A DNA stretch of 64,000 bases from Hippopus hippopus (Eukaryota > Mollusca > Bivalvia > Cardiida > Cardiidae), in the NCBI GenBank assembly GCA_946811185.2, contig OX328108.1, forward strand, positions 33,230,493-33,294,492. Direction: 5' to 3'. The stretch's first letter is position 1, and each line of letters starts with the position of its first letter. The position numbers were made by a program, and so were the translations under genes. Of this stretch, positions 1-10,592 are shown piece after piece. The notes under the pieces are model-generated. The model was given only the letters and a program-made list of their open reading frames with translations. It made no database searches and was not told the DNA's origin.

Positions 1-789
1 TGTATTTTCAGCTATCAAGAGGTCAATTTAATACATTTGGTGCTGAAAGGGCTATGTAACCTACAGTTTTAAAAGACCTCTGCTCATCTCATCTTGAATA
101 AAATGAACTTATACTTAAAGAATACCTGCTGCAAGAGACCATCTTTCTAACTTTTCTTTGGTGGCCTTAGAATACAGGTTTAACTGTACTTTGATCTACC
201 TAGTTCCATTTACTTTTCTATCAAGGGTTGACCCTTAATCAAACAGTCCACCATTTAAAACAAAAGCAAGGAAGAAGCATTTGCTAGAAAAAATTGTAGG
301 AAAATGCGAAAATGCTGGTATCCCTTTGAAGAAAAATCTCATCATCTGAGAGTCATATTTAATTCACAGACCACAAATGAAATGTGAACTGACAATTGAA
401 TTTTGTGTTTGATAGGGTACAACCCTTTTATTTCAGAAGCCTTCTTCTGAAAGATTATAATTGAAAGAACTTGTCTAGGAAAGGGTTCAAGTCCTTCTTC
501 AAGGCTGATAAAACTCCGGTCTGCCTTGCAAAGGATAAAGTACTCCTTCAATAGAAAGGAAGTCTAATAAGGCCCCTTTAAATAACATGCACTTCAAAGA
601 ATATGCTTATTAAACAAAATTGTAGAAGATATTACCTCATACAACTTTGTTTCACAAAACAAGCATATTCTTTGAAATACATAAATGTACTTCACAGGCG
701 TCGCTTTAGATTTTTCTGCTGTAAATCAAATTTCTTCCATAACACGGATTATGTACAGTTGCATACAACAAAAAGATGCAATTTTGGCA
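1..789. other. Unassigned AT-rich DNA
   Basis: No coding region, RNA gene or clear repeat could be supported here. Short open frames exist on both strands but lack family resemblance. A degenerate motif 'gaaaaatgctgg' near 305-320 may be a remnant of the TTAA-hairpin repeat. Confidence 0.4.
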
Positions 790-1018
790 TTAACTCTTTA
801 CCAAACAATCCCTGGTTTTTACGACCCAGAGGAAGAAGCCTTCTGAAAACACTGTGGGAAAAGGAGAAAATGCTGGTAACCAGCATTTTCTCCTTTTCCC
901 ACAATGTTTTCTACTCTTCTAAAGTCAAGTTTCAATTTTTGAGTCACGTTTATTTTGTCGTCTGCACATGCTTTCAATTTGGACAGGTCCAAAATTTTGT
1001 TGTTTGGTTAAGAGTTAA
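790..1018 (+). repeat. TTAA-hairpin repeat, complete copy
   Basis: A typical copy of the dominant repeat. It starts TTAACTCTTTACC at 790 and ends GGTTAAGAGTTAA at 1018, so the ends are inverted. The centre (about 840-905) is a near-perfect palindrome with arms GTGGGAAAAGGAGAAAATGC and the reverse complement around GGTAACC. After the palindrome come a segment with TTTGTCGTCTGCA and then CCAAAATTTTGTTG. Copies are called '+' when the CCCTGGTTTTTACGACCC-type arm is on the left. The TTAA ends fit a TTAA target duplication. The frame through it codes for nothing recognisable. Confidence 0.85.
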
Positions 1019-1068
1019 ATAATGAGATTCTAATGATGCAATTTCCCAACTTCCCATTTTATCATGCG

Positions 1069-1263
1069 ATCAGGGTCTGTATCCACCAACCATTCTCGAG
1101 ACCGTTGTAAGACTTAAAGATTTTTTTGAAAAGAACACAACTTTTGACTGGCAAAACCATTTAGTTTAGTCAATCAAAAGTTGTGTTAGTTCAAATTAAG
1201 AAAATCTTGGAGAATAAGAGTAAGAACATTTTCAAGAATGGTTAGTGAATACGGACCCTGATT
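1069..1263. mobile_element. Foldback MITE with TCAGGGTC ends
   Basis: A roughly 195-bp inverted repeat. The left end reads TCAGGGTCTGTATCCACCAA and the right end is its imperfect reverse complement (ATACGGACCCTGA). A second inverted pair (ACACAACTTTTGA and TCAAAAGTTGTGT) lies inside at about 1136-1187. No coding capacity. This layout is that of a non-autonomous DNA transposon; the superfamily is not determined. Confidence 0.7.
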
Positions 1264-1383
1264 TAACATCATCATTCCTATTTGAATACAATACATGTAC
1301 CACATAATCACTGCATACTATTGACCATGTGACATTCCCGCAAGTCTAAGAAATGAAATACTTGCATGAAACCTAAGAACGCC

Positions 1384-1612
1384 TTAACTCTTTACCAGAC
1401 CATAAAATTTTAGACTGGTCCAAATTGAAAGCATTTGCAGACGACAACTTGGACATTGCTCAAATTATGAAAGTTGTCTTTGAACGTGCAGAAAGCATAG
1501 TGGGAAAAGGTGAAAATGCTGGTTACCAGCATTTTCTGCTTTTCCCACAATGTTTTCAAAAGCCATATTCCTTTGGGTTGTTAAAAGTCGGGATTTTGTG
1601 GTAAAGGGTTAA
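1384..1612 (-). repeat. TTAA-hairpin repeat, complete copy
   Basis: Complete copy in reverse orientation, TTAACTCTTTACC at the left and GGTAAAGGGTTAA at the right. The AAAATTTTAGACTGGTCC arm is on the left. The central palindrome is at about 1500-1555. Confidence 0.85.
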
Positions 1613-1703
1613 GAGGCCGAATTCAAGATAAAAAGATATTTTTTCTTACACTTTTTAATCTTATAATTTTTTTTTATTTTTGATGTTTGCTAGCTATTAT
1701 TAT

Positions 1704-1933
1704 CTAGCTAAATCCATTGATAAAATATTCGAGAAGCTCTGTTTGATTATATAAATCTGAACAGCTCTCTTTAATTACAGAACCTATGCTGTAGTTACTT
1801 TTCTGTACACTTACACTCATCAGGTTACTTTTGACGGCTTTAATGCTGTCACTCCATGACCTATGCTGACCACAGCGACTTCGCAACTGCTCCAGGAGTT
1901 CATTACTCGTGCGCAGCTTCTCCTGTCTTTTAT
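1704..1933 (-). CDS. Terminal exon of an unidentified gene (3' partial)
   Basis: On the minus strand an open frame runs from 1933 to a stop at 1704-1706. It encodes about 75 residues after a split codon, ending in YNQTELLEYFINGFS. It is preceded directly by a good splice acceptor (TTTTCTGATTGCAG, read on the minus strand, CAG at 1936-1934). The peptide starts with a charged, helix-prone stretch (KRQEKLRTSNELLEQLRSRC), possibly coiled coil. The surrounding 380 bp are free of the repeats that fill the window, and an AATAAA-type signal lies some 30 bp past the stop. I do not recognise the family. The earlier exons would lie at higher coordinates and were not found. A pseudogene fragment is possible. 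Confidence 0.5.
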
Positions 1934-1984
1934 CTGCAATCAGAAAATAATTTTCTTGTTAACAATCCAGATTTTGAACCAGTA

Positions 1985-2028
1985 CAAAGAAGGAGGCCTT
2001 TGAAAACATTGTGAGAAAAAGAGATAAT
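1985..2028 (+). repeat. TTAA-hairpin repeat, short fragment
   Basis: A short piece matching the arm that leads into the central palindrome (AGGCCTTTGAAAACATTGTG followed by AGAAAAAGAGA), with no ends. Confidence 0.5.
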
Positions 2029-2260
2029 GTTTAAGTATTTACTCATGTATTAGATCATGCTACATACAACAATGTTGTTTGATCAGAACATCTCAAAAAT
2101 AACAACTCTGACCTTATAGATCAATGATCAGATGTCAGAACATCTCTGAAAGTCAAATCTGACAGTATAGGTCAATGATCAGATGTCATGTACCGTGCAG
2201 TCTAATCTTGATCGACATTATCTTCAAAAGCATGTATAACTACTCTGAGCAAGCTAGTAA

Positions 2261-2486
2261 TTAACCCTTTACCAAACAATTCCATGTTTTAACGACTCTG
2301 ACGAAGGCTTTTGAAAACATTGTGGGAAAAGGAGAAAATGCTGGTAACCAGCATTTTCTCCTTTTTCCACTATGTTTTCTACCCTATCAATGACCGACGT
2401 CATTATATGAGCTACATTTAATTTTTCGTCGACAAAAGCTTTCAAATTGGTTGCGTCTAAAATTTTGTTGTTTGGCATAGAGTTAA
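2261..2486 (+). repeat. TTAA-hairpin repeat, complete copy
   Basis: Complete copy from TTAACCCTTTACC to GGCATAGAGTTAA. The central palindrome is at about 2315-2380. Confidence 0.85.
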
Positions 2487-2639
2487 CAGAGAGGAGAAGA
2501 TCAATAACTGAGACAGTATGAGCCAATCAGCTACAGCAGCTCTGTCGTCATCTTATCCTTCGCTTCAATAATAAGCTCTTCACAAACACAGACGGTTTCT
2601 CAGAAAATAGAGCGTCAAATTATTTATTTCTTTGTTCGG

Positions 2640-2890
2640 TGTTAGAGTCACTGTTTTTCACATTATTTCCTGGAGTTTCTTCTATGATTGCTTTTAAAGC
2701 CACTGGCTGCTTTCCTACATAAATATCATAGAAACGATGTTCAGTGGTGAGAACAACTGATTTCTGTGGCAATGACTATCATCAATCCTCTGCAAGAACT
2801 TGGCTGGGCTATGAAGTGTCCCCTCCGTCCCTGGGTCTCAAGCGCTCTTTGTTACGGATTGAGCACCTGGGCCTCGTGTGCATCATTTCC
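2640..2890 (-). repeat. tRNA-derived SINE fragment
   Basis: Reverse-strand similarity to the SINE at 63555-63815: the blocks CTGGAGTTTCTTC, CCACTGGCTGCTTTCC and GACTATCATCAATCCTCT match. The tRNA-like head is degraded here. Confidence 0.5.
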
Positions 2891-2961
2891 AGTAGTTTTC
2901 ATAATTCTACACAAAGGTATATGAAATGAGTTAAGACTTGGGATTTATTTTTTTTTACACT

Positions 2962-3386
2962 TTAACCCTTTATCAAACAATCTTGAGTTTCAACAACCTG
3001 GATGGGGAGGGGGCTTTGGAGGAAAGGAGAAATTGCCTGTAACAAGCATTTTCTCAAATTTTACACCATGTTTTCCACCCTATCAAAGACAGAAATCATC
3101 ACTGAAAAACATTTAATTCTTTACCTGCAAAGGCCTTCAAGTTGGTGAAAGCCAAAATTTTGTTTTTGGTAAACGACAAAATTTTAGACTGGTCCAAACT
3201 GAAAGCATTTGCAGACAACAAAATTAATGTGACTCAAAATTTGAAATTTGCTCGCGGAAGTGTGGAAAACATTGTGGGAAAAGGAGAAAATGCTGGTTAC
3301 CAGTATTTTCTCCTTTTCCCACATTGTTTTCAAAAGGCTTCTTTCTAAGAGTCATGAAAACCTGGCATTGTTTGGTATAGAGTTAA
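2962..3386. repeat. Two fused TTAA-hairpin repeats
   Basis: A degenerate '+' copy (2962-3170) runs straight into a '-' copy (3171-3386). The junction reads TTTTTGGTAAACGACAAAATTT, so the shared TTAA end has been lost while both flanking arms remain. The second copy has a clean central palindrome at about 3275-3335. Confidence 0.75.
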
Positions 3387-3438
3387 ACAAATAAAACTGG
3401 ACCTCCTCGTTTGGATTAGTTTCAGGACCAGTCCAAGT

Positions 3439-3848
3439 TTAACTCTTTACCAAACAACAGTCTCTTGGACTTGCCCAGAATTTAATGGAATTTTGCAAAC
3501 AAAATAAATGTGACACAAAAATTGAATTTTACTTTGGGAATGATAGAAAGCATTGTGGGAAAAGGAGAAAATGGTTACCTGCATTTTCTGCTTTTCCCAC
3601 AGTGTTTTCAAAAGCTTTCATTTTAATGGTCCTTAAAGTGTAGGGTTAAGGAACACATGTTAACTTTTACCAGAGGAAAATATTTTGGATTTGTCCCATT
3701 TAAAAGCATAAGCATTAAATTAGACTCAAATAATGGAACTCTTCTTTGGTAGAGTATAGAACACTGTGAGAAAAGGAGAAATACAAGTCATCATTAATTT
3801 TTTTCTTTCTCGGGGCTGTTAAAATGAGGAATGTTTGTGATAAGTTAA
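3439..3848 (-). repeat. Two successive TTAA-hairpin repeats
   Basis: Copies at 3439-3649 and 3660-3848, both reverse orientation, separated by about 10 bp. Both retain TTAA at each end. The second has a shortened, diverged palindrome. Confidence 0.7.
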
Positions 3849-4339
3849 ATAATTGAATTTGTTTGGCCATAGTATTGCCTATATAAAACCATTCTGAGAA
3901 AGATATTTGGTGAGAATATGTTTGTAAATTGTGTTAGGCCGCATAAAATATAGGAATTAATGAATAGTAGCACTGACCACAATGACGTTAAGTGCAGCAG
4001 AAAATGGCATATTATTATATACCAGTAACTTTTCCTGATCAAATACATGTGTTGAATCGGGTGAAATAACACACACGACAGAAAAAAATTCCGTATCTAA
4101 ACTCAGCCAAATACGGTCCCAAATATGGTATGCTGACGTGTCTCGCGCACTGACTAAGCATGCATTGATTTGCGATTGGATTGGTCAAAATGTTACGCTG
4201 TAATATTAATCCGCCATTCATGAAAACAGAGTTACTACCATCCACACTATTAATTGTCTCTTTTTGTTTGCCGTTTTCAAATAAAATGTCAGCAATTGCA
4301 AAATGTTGTTGTTGAAAGTTGTAGGTATATAATAAAAGG

Positions 4340-4499
4340 AATATTATGTTGTAGTAACTTTCCTGGTGCTTGTATTTACTTCTCGCTGTGTAAGAAAATT
4401 TTGACATAGTGCTCGACCTTCGGTCTCGTGCGATATCAGATTTTCTCACGCAGCTCGAAGTAAATACAAGCACCAGGAAAGTTACTACAACATAATATT
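4340..4499. mobile_element. Foldback MITE with about 45-bp near-perfect arms
   Basis: The left arm, from AATATTATGTTGTAGTAACT onward, is repeated in inverse at the right end (to AATATT at 4499), with few mismatches over about 45 bp. The loop holds CTCGACCTTCGGTCTCG. No coding capacity. A 160-bp element with such arms is a typical MITE; the superfamily cannot be named from this copy. Confidence 0.7.
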
Positions 4500-4678
4500 C
4501 TGTATATATACCACACACAATAAAATAACAAGATCTTACAGCAGGCAAAGAAGGGTCAAAATTGTTTTTCTTGCTCAACACCCCCTCCCCATGAAGATGG
4601 GACCATATTAATACTATTGTATTGATTCACTTTTTACTTGCTCTAGTCTAACTGACACTTTGCTTTGTGTTTTATGCC

Positions 4679-5390
4679 TTAACCCTTTACCAAAACTTTC
4701 TCTTGTTTTAACAACCTTCAGAAAAAAAAAATCTTCCAAAAACCTTGTGAGGAAAGGAGAAAATGTAGGTATTCAGTGTTTTCTACCCTTCCAGACACAA
4801 ATCTGATCCTTCAAAACATATTTTATTGTCATCTGCAATTGCTTTCAAAACGGACAATTCTCAAATTTGGTTGTCTGTTTACTGTAACAAACTGCATAAA
4901 CATTTTACCCACCGACAGTAATATGGACTTGTACAAGTTAAAAGCATTCGCAAGCCACAAATTAAATGTGGCTGAAATACTGAAATTTCTTCATGGGAGG
5001 ATAGAGTATTGTTGGAAAAGGAGAAAGTGCTTGTTACCTGCATTAACTCCTTTTCCTATGATGTTTCCTGCCCTTCGAAAGACAGTTTTCATCATTTGAA
5101 AAACATTCAAGATGTCATCTGCCGTTACTTTGAACCTGGGCAAGTTTATTGTCTGGTATAGGCTTAACCCTCTATCACGCTATCCCGAATTTTCACAACC
5201 CAGAAGAAAAAGGCTTTTGAAAACATTGTGGGAAAAGGAGAAAATGCTGGTAACCAGCATTTTCTCATTTACCCACAATGTTTTATTCTCTATCAAAGTC
5301 TGAAGTCATTGTTTGGTCTACATCTATGTGCTATGAAAATGCTTTCTATTTGGTCAATTGATAAATTTTGTCATGTGGTACAGAGTAAAA
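4679..5390. repeat. Chain of three TTAA-hairpin repeats
   Basis: Copies at about 4679-4886 ('+'), 4905-5167 and 5164-5390 ('+'). The middle copy is odd: both of its outer arms are the 'GACTTGTCC/TTTGTCGTCTGC' type, so it is nearly symmetrical from end to end. The middle and last copies share one TTAA at 5164-5167. Confidence 0.65.
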
Positions 5391-5684
5391 AAAAATATAG
5401 TCAATACAAGGAAAGGTGATGATCAGGGTTGTAAGATGACAATGCTGTTTCCAGTATGTCACCTCCTCTTTTGTAATTAATTATCTTCTGAAACATCACT
5501 GCACATTGTCACAAACAACTTTTGAAAATATCCTTGTTGAAAGAGAAAATCAAAATGAGTAATTCAGTTTACATGAATACATACATGTCAAAACACTAAT
5601 GCAAAAGAAGACACTACTCATTATGAGAAATGTCTCCTTTGTCACAATGTTTACAGAACTGGTACATGTGGTAACAAAATACTC

Positions 5685-5800
5685 TTCACAAGATGAGAAA
5701 ACAAGAAAATGCCTGCTACTAGCCTTCTCTCCCTTTCCCACTCTGTTTTCAAAAACCTTCTCCAAGGTCTTTAAAATATAGGTGATTGGTAAAGGGTTAA
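5685..5800 (-). repeat. TTAA-hairpin repeat, right half
   Basis: Half copy ending GGTAAAGGGTTAA at 5800, with a diverged palindrome at 5695-5750. Its terminal TTAA (5797-5800) is also the left end of the next repeat. Confidence 0.6.
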
Positions 5801-6005
5801 CCCATAAAGCGCTGGAACCAATTTAAGTTGTTTTTGCGGATAGTGTAGATCAAGATCAGACTGCACAGAATGTGCAGTCTGATCTTGGATCTACACTGTC
5901 CGCTACTTTGTTACATATTCTGGCCATAACAACAATGAAAATTTGGTGTTTCGGACGTTCTTCATAATTGAAACGGTGCATCATATTAATTCAGCGTTGT
6001 AAGTG
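5801..6005. repeat. Second palindromic repeat family (GATCAAGATCAGACTG)
   Basis: Flanked by TTAA at 5797-5800 and 6006-6009. The centre (5846-5896) is a palindrome: TAGATCAAGATCAGACTGCA, the spacer CAGAA, then the inverse TGTGCAGTCTGATCTTG. The left edge reads CCCATAAAGCGCTGG. Diverged copies of the palindrome are at 6255-6290, 7891-8081, 22740-22936, 42960-43177, 43555-43600, 60165-60230, 62735-62795 and 63845-63885. Confidence 0.65.
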
Positions 6006-6589
6006 TTAAGACAAGCTACATGTATGATAATAATATTCGATATACAGGTACTGTCTAATTTGTGGTGATCAACTGCCTTAGTTCATCTCCCGCAATTTTT
6101 TTTGTTATAAATTCATAATCATTTCTTCCAAAATCAACTACTCTTTACAAATGAGTGGACAGACAGACACAGATCAGAATATCTATAGTTCATAATTATT
6201 CAACCAAGTAACCCTGAGAACACCCAATCAATATTCCTTGAATTTGGTTACAGTGTAAATCAAGACCAGACTGTTCAATGTGTGCAGTCTTACTAGTCAC
6301 AATCATTGCTTCCAAACTGAATTTATCATGACAGGAACATTACAAAATACTACTCAAGGTTTCCCATGCACCAAGAATATTGTTGTACATATCTTACGTT
6401 GTAGCTAAATTTTTAATATTTTTTCTTGTTAACATGTACCTTGTGCTTTATTATTACTGTATATAAAGATTTTACACTTGTAATGCACTCTTTTGATTTT
6501 ATTTTCATTTTTAACTGGATGATCACTAAAATTTCAAAACGAGTAAAAATCGTTATTTGAGAAAAAAAGCTAGGAATTAATTTAGTATG

Positions 6590-7300
6590 GACCTAATAAT
6601 GAGTATGTGACCTGTTCCTTTCAATGACAGCTTGGCTTCGTCTTTGCATGCCCCTAATTAGGTTTTAGATAACTATTCGTGGAATTCATGGCTGGACCTG
6701 AAGGGCTGAAATGCCGATCTGTAACTCATTTCACATGTGTTCAATTGTATTTAAGTCCGAGAAGGGGATTTCCAATCCATAAGCTGGATACCCTCCCTTT
6801 GCAAGCAATCTTGGACAACATGGGCCCTGTGAGAACAAGCATTATCGTCCATTAAAATGAACCCATCGCCAACAGCACCAGCATATAACCTTACCTGTGT
6901 GTCGAGAATTTCATCTCGATACTGCTGCGCAGTCAAGGTGCCTCGATCTAGCACAACCAGGTTAGTTTGTCCATAAAAGCTTATTCCCGCTTTTGGTGCA
7001 ACTGTGTGTGTACACTTTGAGCCGTAACTCTGACCCCAGAAGCATTCTGAAGGTCAGAACACAGTTGAGTTGCAGTCGCAAAGAGGTTTCTCCAAGCCTG
7101 ATGAGCAAATATCGATCACCAGCTGCAGATGTAGCCTTTCTCCTGCCACCACAATGTTGCCTGATAGGTGTACCATAGTCCATACTGCTGGTACCTTGCC
7201 CAAAATCTGGTGATAACAGTATGGTGCAAACCAAGTGCCATATTAATGTCAAAAATGGTCAACCTTTCAAAAAAATGTGAAGAATAAAGAGTGCTCACAA
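6590..7300 (-). pseudogene. Tc1/mariner transposase, broken remnant
   Basis: Reverse-strand fragments in family order. A helix-turn-helix piece (DINMALGLHHTVITRFW) lies near 7200-7250. A linker piece (GRRKATSAAGDRYL) lies near 7130-7170. Part of the DDE catalytic domain lies at 6755-6985, including YRDEILDTQVRLYAGAVGD and the second aspartate in LMDDNACSHRAHVV. The third catalytic region (an SPDLNPIEH equivalent) is degraded and has a stop near 6750. Several frameshifts and an internal deletion before position 6985 rule out function. No terminal repeats were found. Confidence 0.8.
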
Positions 7301-7530
7301 GTTTGGTACATGTATGCAGTGTCTCAAAACACTATGAAAATTGAAGGTACCTGCATTTGCACAAGGAATTTGGCTGTCATACAAAGCGAAGTATGTACTG
7401 GAAGCCTTCTCGATACACCAATGAATGATTTCAAATATTGTATCACAAAAACATAAAATACAGACTCCGCTATTGTGTTAAGAAATCTTGGTGATAAGCA
7501 AACTTTGAGTAGTATGGATTAAAGTAACAA

Positions 7531-7872
7531 TAAAGGCCAAATGTAAATAAAGCAGGTATTTGAATTTACATCATACCATTTAAAAGTATGGAAATTATTG
7601 GAAATTACTGTCACTGTACAGTTCGTCCAAGTGTTAGCTGTTGACAGAGAAATTAATTTTATAACTATGTTAAAAGCTACTAGGTAGCTGTCTTTTGTTT
7701 ACTTTTTTGCCTGATTTTAAAATTCTTTTTTTTTTCTGTCGGCAACTAACATTTGGATCAACCACATGATACATGTAATAGACTGTCATCTCCACAATAT
7801 TTTCCATACTTTTAAATGGTATGATTTAGATTTAAATGTATTATGTCACCTGCTTTGATATTTTGGCCTTTA
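7531..7872. mobile_element. MITE with about 70-bp inverted arms
   Basis: The left arm (AAAGGCCAAATGT ... CATCATACCATTTAAAAGTA) and the right arm (TACTTTTAAATGGTATGAT ... TTTGGCCTTT) are inverted copies over about 70 bp with small indels. The roughly 200-bp interior has no open frame. Confidence 0.7.
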
Positions 7873-7890
7873 CCGGGCCTTTACCCTTAA

Positions 7891-8081
7891 AGCACCTTTC
7901 ATAACAGAAGCTGCCTTTGTGGCCAGTGTAGATCAAGATCACACTGCACATAACATGCAGTCTAATCTTTGATATATACTGTCTACTTTGCTAAGACATT
8001 CTAGACAAAAGCAACATAGAAACTGCAGAGTCTTACTTCTAGAATTGAAATATCTTCTGGGTTTATTCTGCACCCTGAGGG
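7891..8081. repeat. Second palindromic repeat family, copy
   Basis: Between TTAA 7887-7890 and TTAA 8082-8085. Holds the motif AGTGTAGATCAAGATCACAC and its inverse. A SINE has inserted directly at its right edge. Confidence 0.55.
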
Positions 8082-8086
8082 TTAAT

Positions 8087-8361
8087 TGGTTGGTTGGTTG
8101 TATTGGGGTTTAACGCCACTTTAACAGCTAAGGTCATATCATGGCGGTCGGTGACGCACATATGTTTCCTAGCTTTCTCACACCAGTACTAACACAACTT
8201 TCTTTCCAAAGCCACCGACTACTTTTCTCACATGCTTCAGCAGAGGTGAGAGGCGAAAATATACCGGAAAGAAGGTTCGCCTCAACCGGGTATCGAACTC
8301 ACAACCACCAGGTTATGAGTCCGACACGCTCAGTCGCTCACCACTGAGCCACCCGGGCGGT
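8087..8361 (-). repeat. tRNA-derived SINE with 12-bp target duplication
   Basis: On the minus strand the 5' end (8361 downward) is tRNA-like: TGGCTCAGTGGTGAGCG resembles an A box and GGTTGTGAGTTCGATACC a B box of a pol III promoter. The 3' end carries GCGTTAAACCCCAATACAAC and a short ACCA-type tail. The direct duplication CTGAGGGTTAAT flanks it at 8075-8086 and 8362-8373, as expected for LINE-driven retroposition. Confidence 0.85.
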
Positions 8362-8365
8362 CTGA

Positions 8366-8865
8366 GGGTTAATATTTCTCAATCATGAATCTCATTTAGC
8401 TTTGTAGGCTTTGTTACTTTGTAGTGACAGGGCTTCCTCTTGCTTTTTATTTTCTTTTGCCACCACTTTTGTGAAATGGAAAAAGTTTGCATGACTTTGA
8501 AATTTTTTTAAATGCCACTTCTAAGTTGTAACAAGGAGTCATCACTGTTTCAATATCAATCACTGAAATATTAGAGTTTGATTTTTATAACTGGTTAAAA
8601 AAAAAAAGGATAAGAAAACATGAAATTTTATCTAATCATTTACCAATCTTTTCTGTCTAAGAGTTTCAATTTTGTTAACAACGGAACACTGCTTCAACCT
8701 ATGTCAGGACTTGTGTATATAACCAACTTGATGGCAAAGTTACGCCATTGTCATTATATATTTCTTATACTAGAAATTGGCCTTACATACAGTTGCAGGG
8801 CACAAGCCTTGCACTCCCTGTGGCCTACTTTAGTGAATTTTTTCTGATACCATTCAAACAAGATG
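8366..8865. other. Unassigned DNA
   Basis: AT-rich, with no recognised element or supportable coding region. A frame at 8620-8847 has no family resemblance. Confidence 0.35.
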
Positions 8866-10452
8866 TCTGTTTGTAAAACAGTCATGCCCCCCTACTGCCA
8901 CAATGATACAGGAAGTGGCACAGTTCATAAACTGATATCAAAAGAATTGATTGGGAAATATCGATGTCATCTTTTTGATTTACAGCCCACTTCAATTGTT
9001 AAAATGATAATCTGTCAACAATTCGCATAATTATACACACTGCCGTGTGTATACATACAAGACTGTAAACAGTTGCAGATACACAGACTGGGTTATCGAT
9101 TTTCTTTTCGGCATGCGCGTTCGACTTCCACTTTTTCCCAGCCGACTTCAATGCTTACTACGTCCCCGATAATACGCGAATAAAATGTTGGAGCCACAAG
9201 TTGAGCCACATATGATGATTTTTGAGACACTTTAATTTTTTTTTTAGCAAACTGCTCAAGTGGCGAACAGCAGCGCTGGCCCTAATCATCTGGTGGTCAC
9301 TGTGACCTTGACCATTCACAGATTAACCTTAAAATCAATAGGGATCATTTACACTCCAAGATGAATATCTGTACAGAATTTGAAGGACCTAGGTCAATTC
9401 TGTGTGTAGTTATCATCTGGACAAGGTTTGGTCTATATATCATTAAGTTGAAGGCCACTGTGACCTTGACCTGTGATGGATTAATCTCAAAATCGATAGG
9501 GATCATTTACACTCCGAGATGAATATCTGTACAGAATTTGAAGAACCTATGTCAATTCTGTGTCTAGTTATCATCTGGACAAGGTTTGGTCTATATATCA
9601 TTAAGTTGAAGGCCACTGTGACCTTGACCTGTGATGGATTAATCTCAAAATCGATAGGGATCATCTGCACTCCAAGAGGAATGTCTGTGCCAAATTTGAC
9701 GAACCTAGGTCAATTCTGTGTCTAGTTATCATCCGGACAAGGTTTGGTCTATATATCAACATGTTGACGGTCACTGTGACCTTGACCTTTGACGGATTAA
9801 TCTCAAAATTGATAGGGATCACTTACACTCCGAGACGCATGTCTGTGCCAAATTTGACAACCCTAGGTCAATTCTGTGTCTAGTTATCATCTGGACAAGG
9901 TTTGGTCTATATATCAACATGTTGACTGTCACTGTGACCTTGACTGATTGACCTCAAAATCAATAGGGATCATCTACACTCCGAGATGCATGTCTGTGCC
10001 AAATTTGACGAACCTAGGTCAATTCTGTGTCTAGTTATCATCCGGACAAGGTTTGGTCTATATATCAACATGTTGACGGTCACTGTGACCTTGACCTTTG
10101 ACCGATTGACCTCAAAATCAATAGGGATCATCTACACTCCGAGACGCATGTCTGTGCCAAATTTGATGAACCTAGGTCAATTCTGTGTCTAGTTATCATC
10201 CGGACAAGGTTTGGTCTATATATCAACATGTTGACGGTCACTTTGACCTTGACCTTTGACTGATTGACCTCAAAATCAATAGGGATCATCTACACTCCAA
10301 GACGCATGTCTGTGCCAAATTTGACAAACCTAGGTCAATTCTGTGTCTAGTTATTATCCGGACAAAGTAAGGTCTACCGACCAACCGACCGATGGACCGA
10401 CGGATATTAGCAAAGCAATATACCCCCCACTTCATTGAAGGGGGGCATAATA
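8866..10452 (+). mobile_element. HINE/Helentron-like non-autonomous element, 158-bp core
   Basis: The left end reads AACAAGATGTCTGTTTGTAA with a subterminal palindrome (CTGTTTGTAAAACAG). From about 9296 to 10370 there are seven tandem units with a 158-bp period (one unit is 151 bp), each with CACTGTGACCTTGACC and GGTCAATTCTGTGT. An ACCGACC-type simple repeat follows (10377-10405), then a 3' hairpin with arms CCCCCCACTTC and GAAGGGGGG. This order matches known molluscan 'pearl'-type elements. The stretch 8960-9290 does not match the core and may be another insertion. Short frames across the array are periodic artefacts. Confidence 0.65.
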
Positions 10453-10592
10453 AATATTAATCTAACACACAGAAAGTATTTTGTTATAGTATTTATAGCA
10501 TGCTTTCAGATGGCAAATTTCAAATGGTTATTACCTTCATTTATTGAATGGGAAGTGATAGATTTCTGTGTCATGATGGCCCATCATGATAA

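Noticed and set aside
3142..3348. Repeated open frames with peptides such as LKAFADNKINV and VENIVGKGENAGYQ across the window looked like a protein family.
   Set aside because: They are translations of the TTAA-hairpin repeat in many places and both orientations; frames and stops differ between copies, and the 'protein' follows the DNA palindrome.
9519..10192. Two similar 68-residue frames looked like duplicated genes.
   Set aside because: They are the same frame through the 158-bp tandem units of a HINE-like element.
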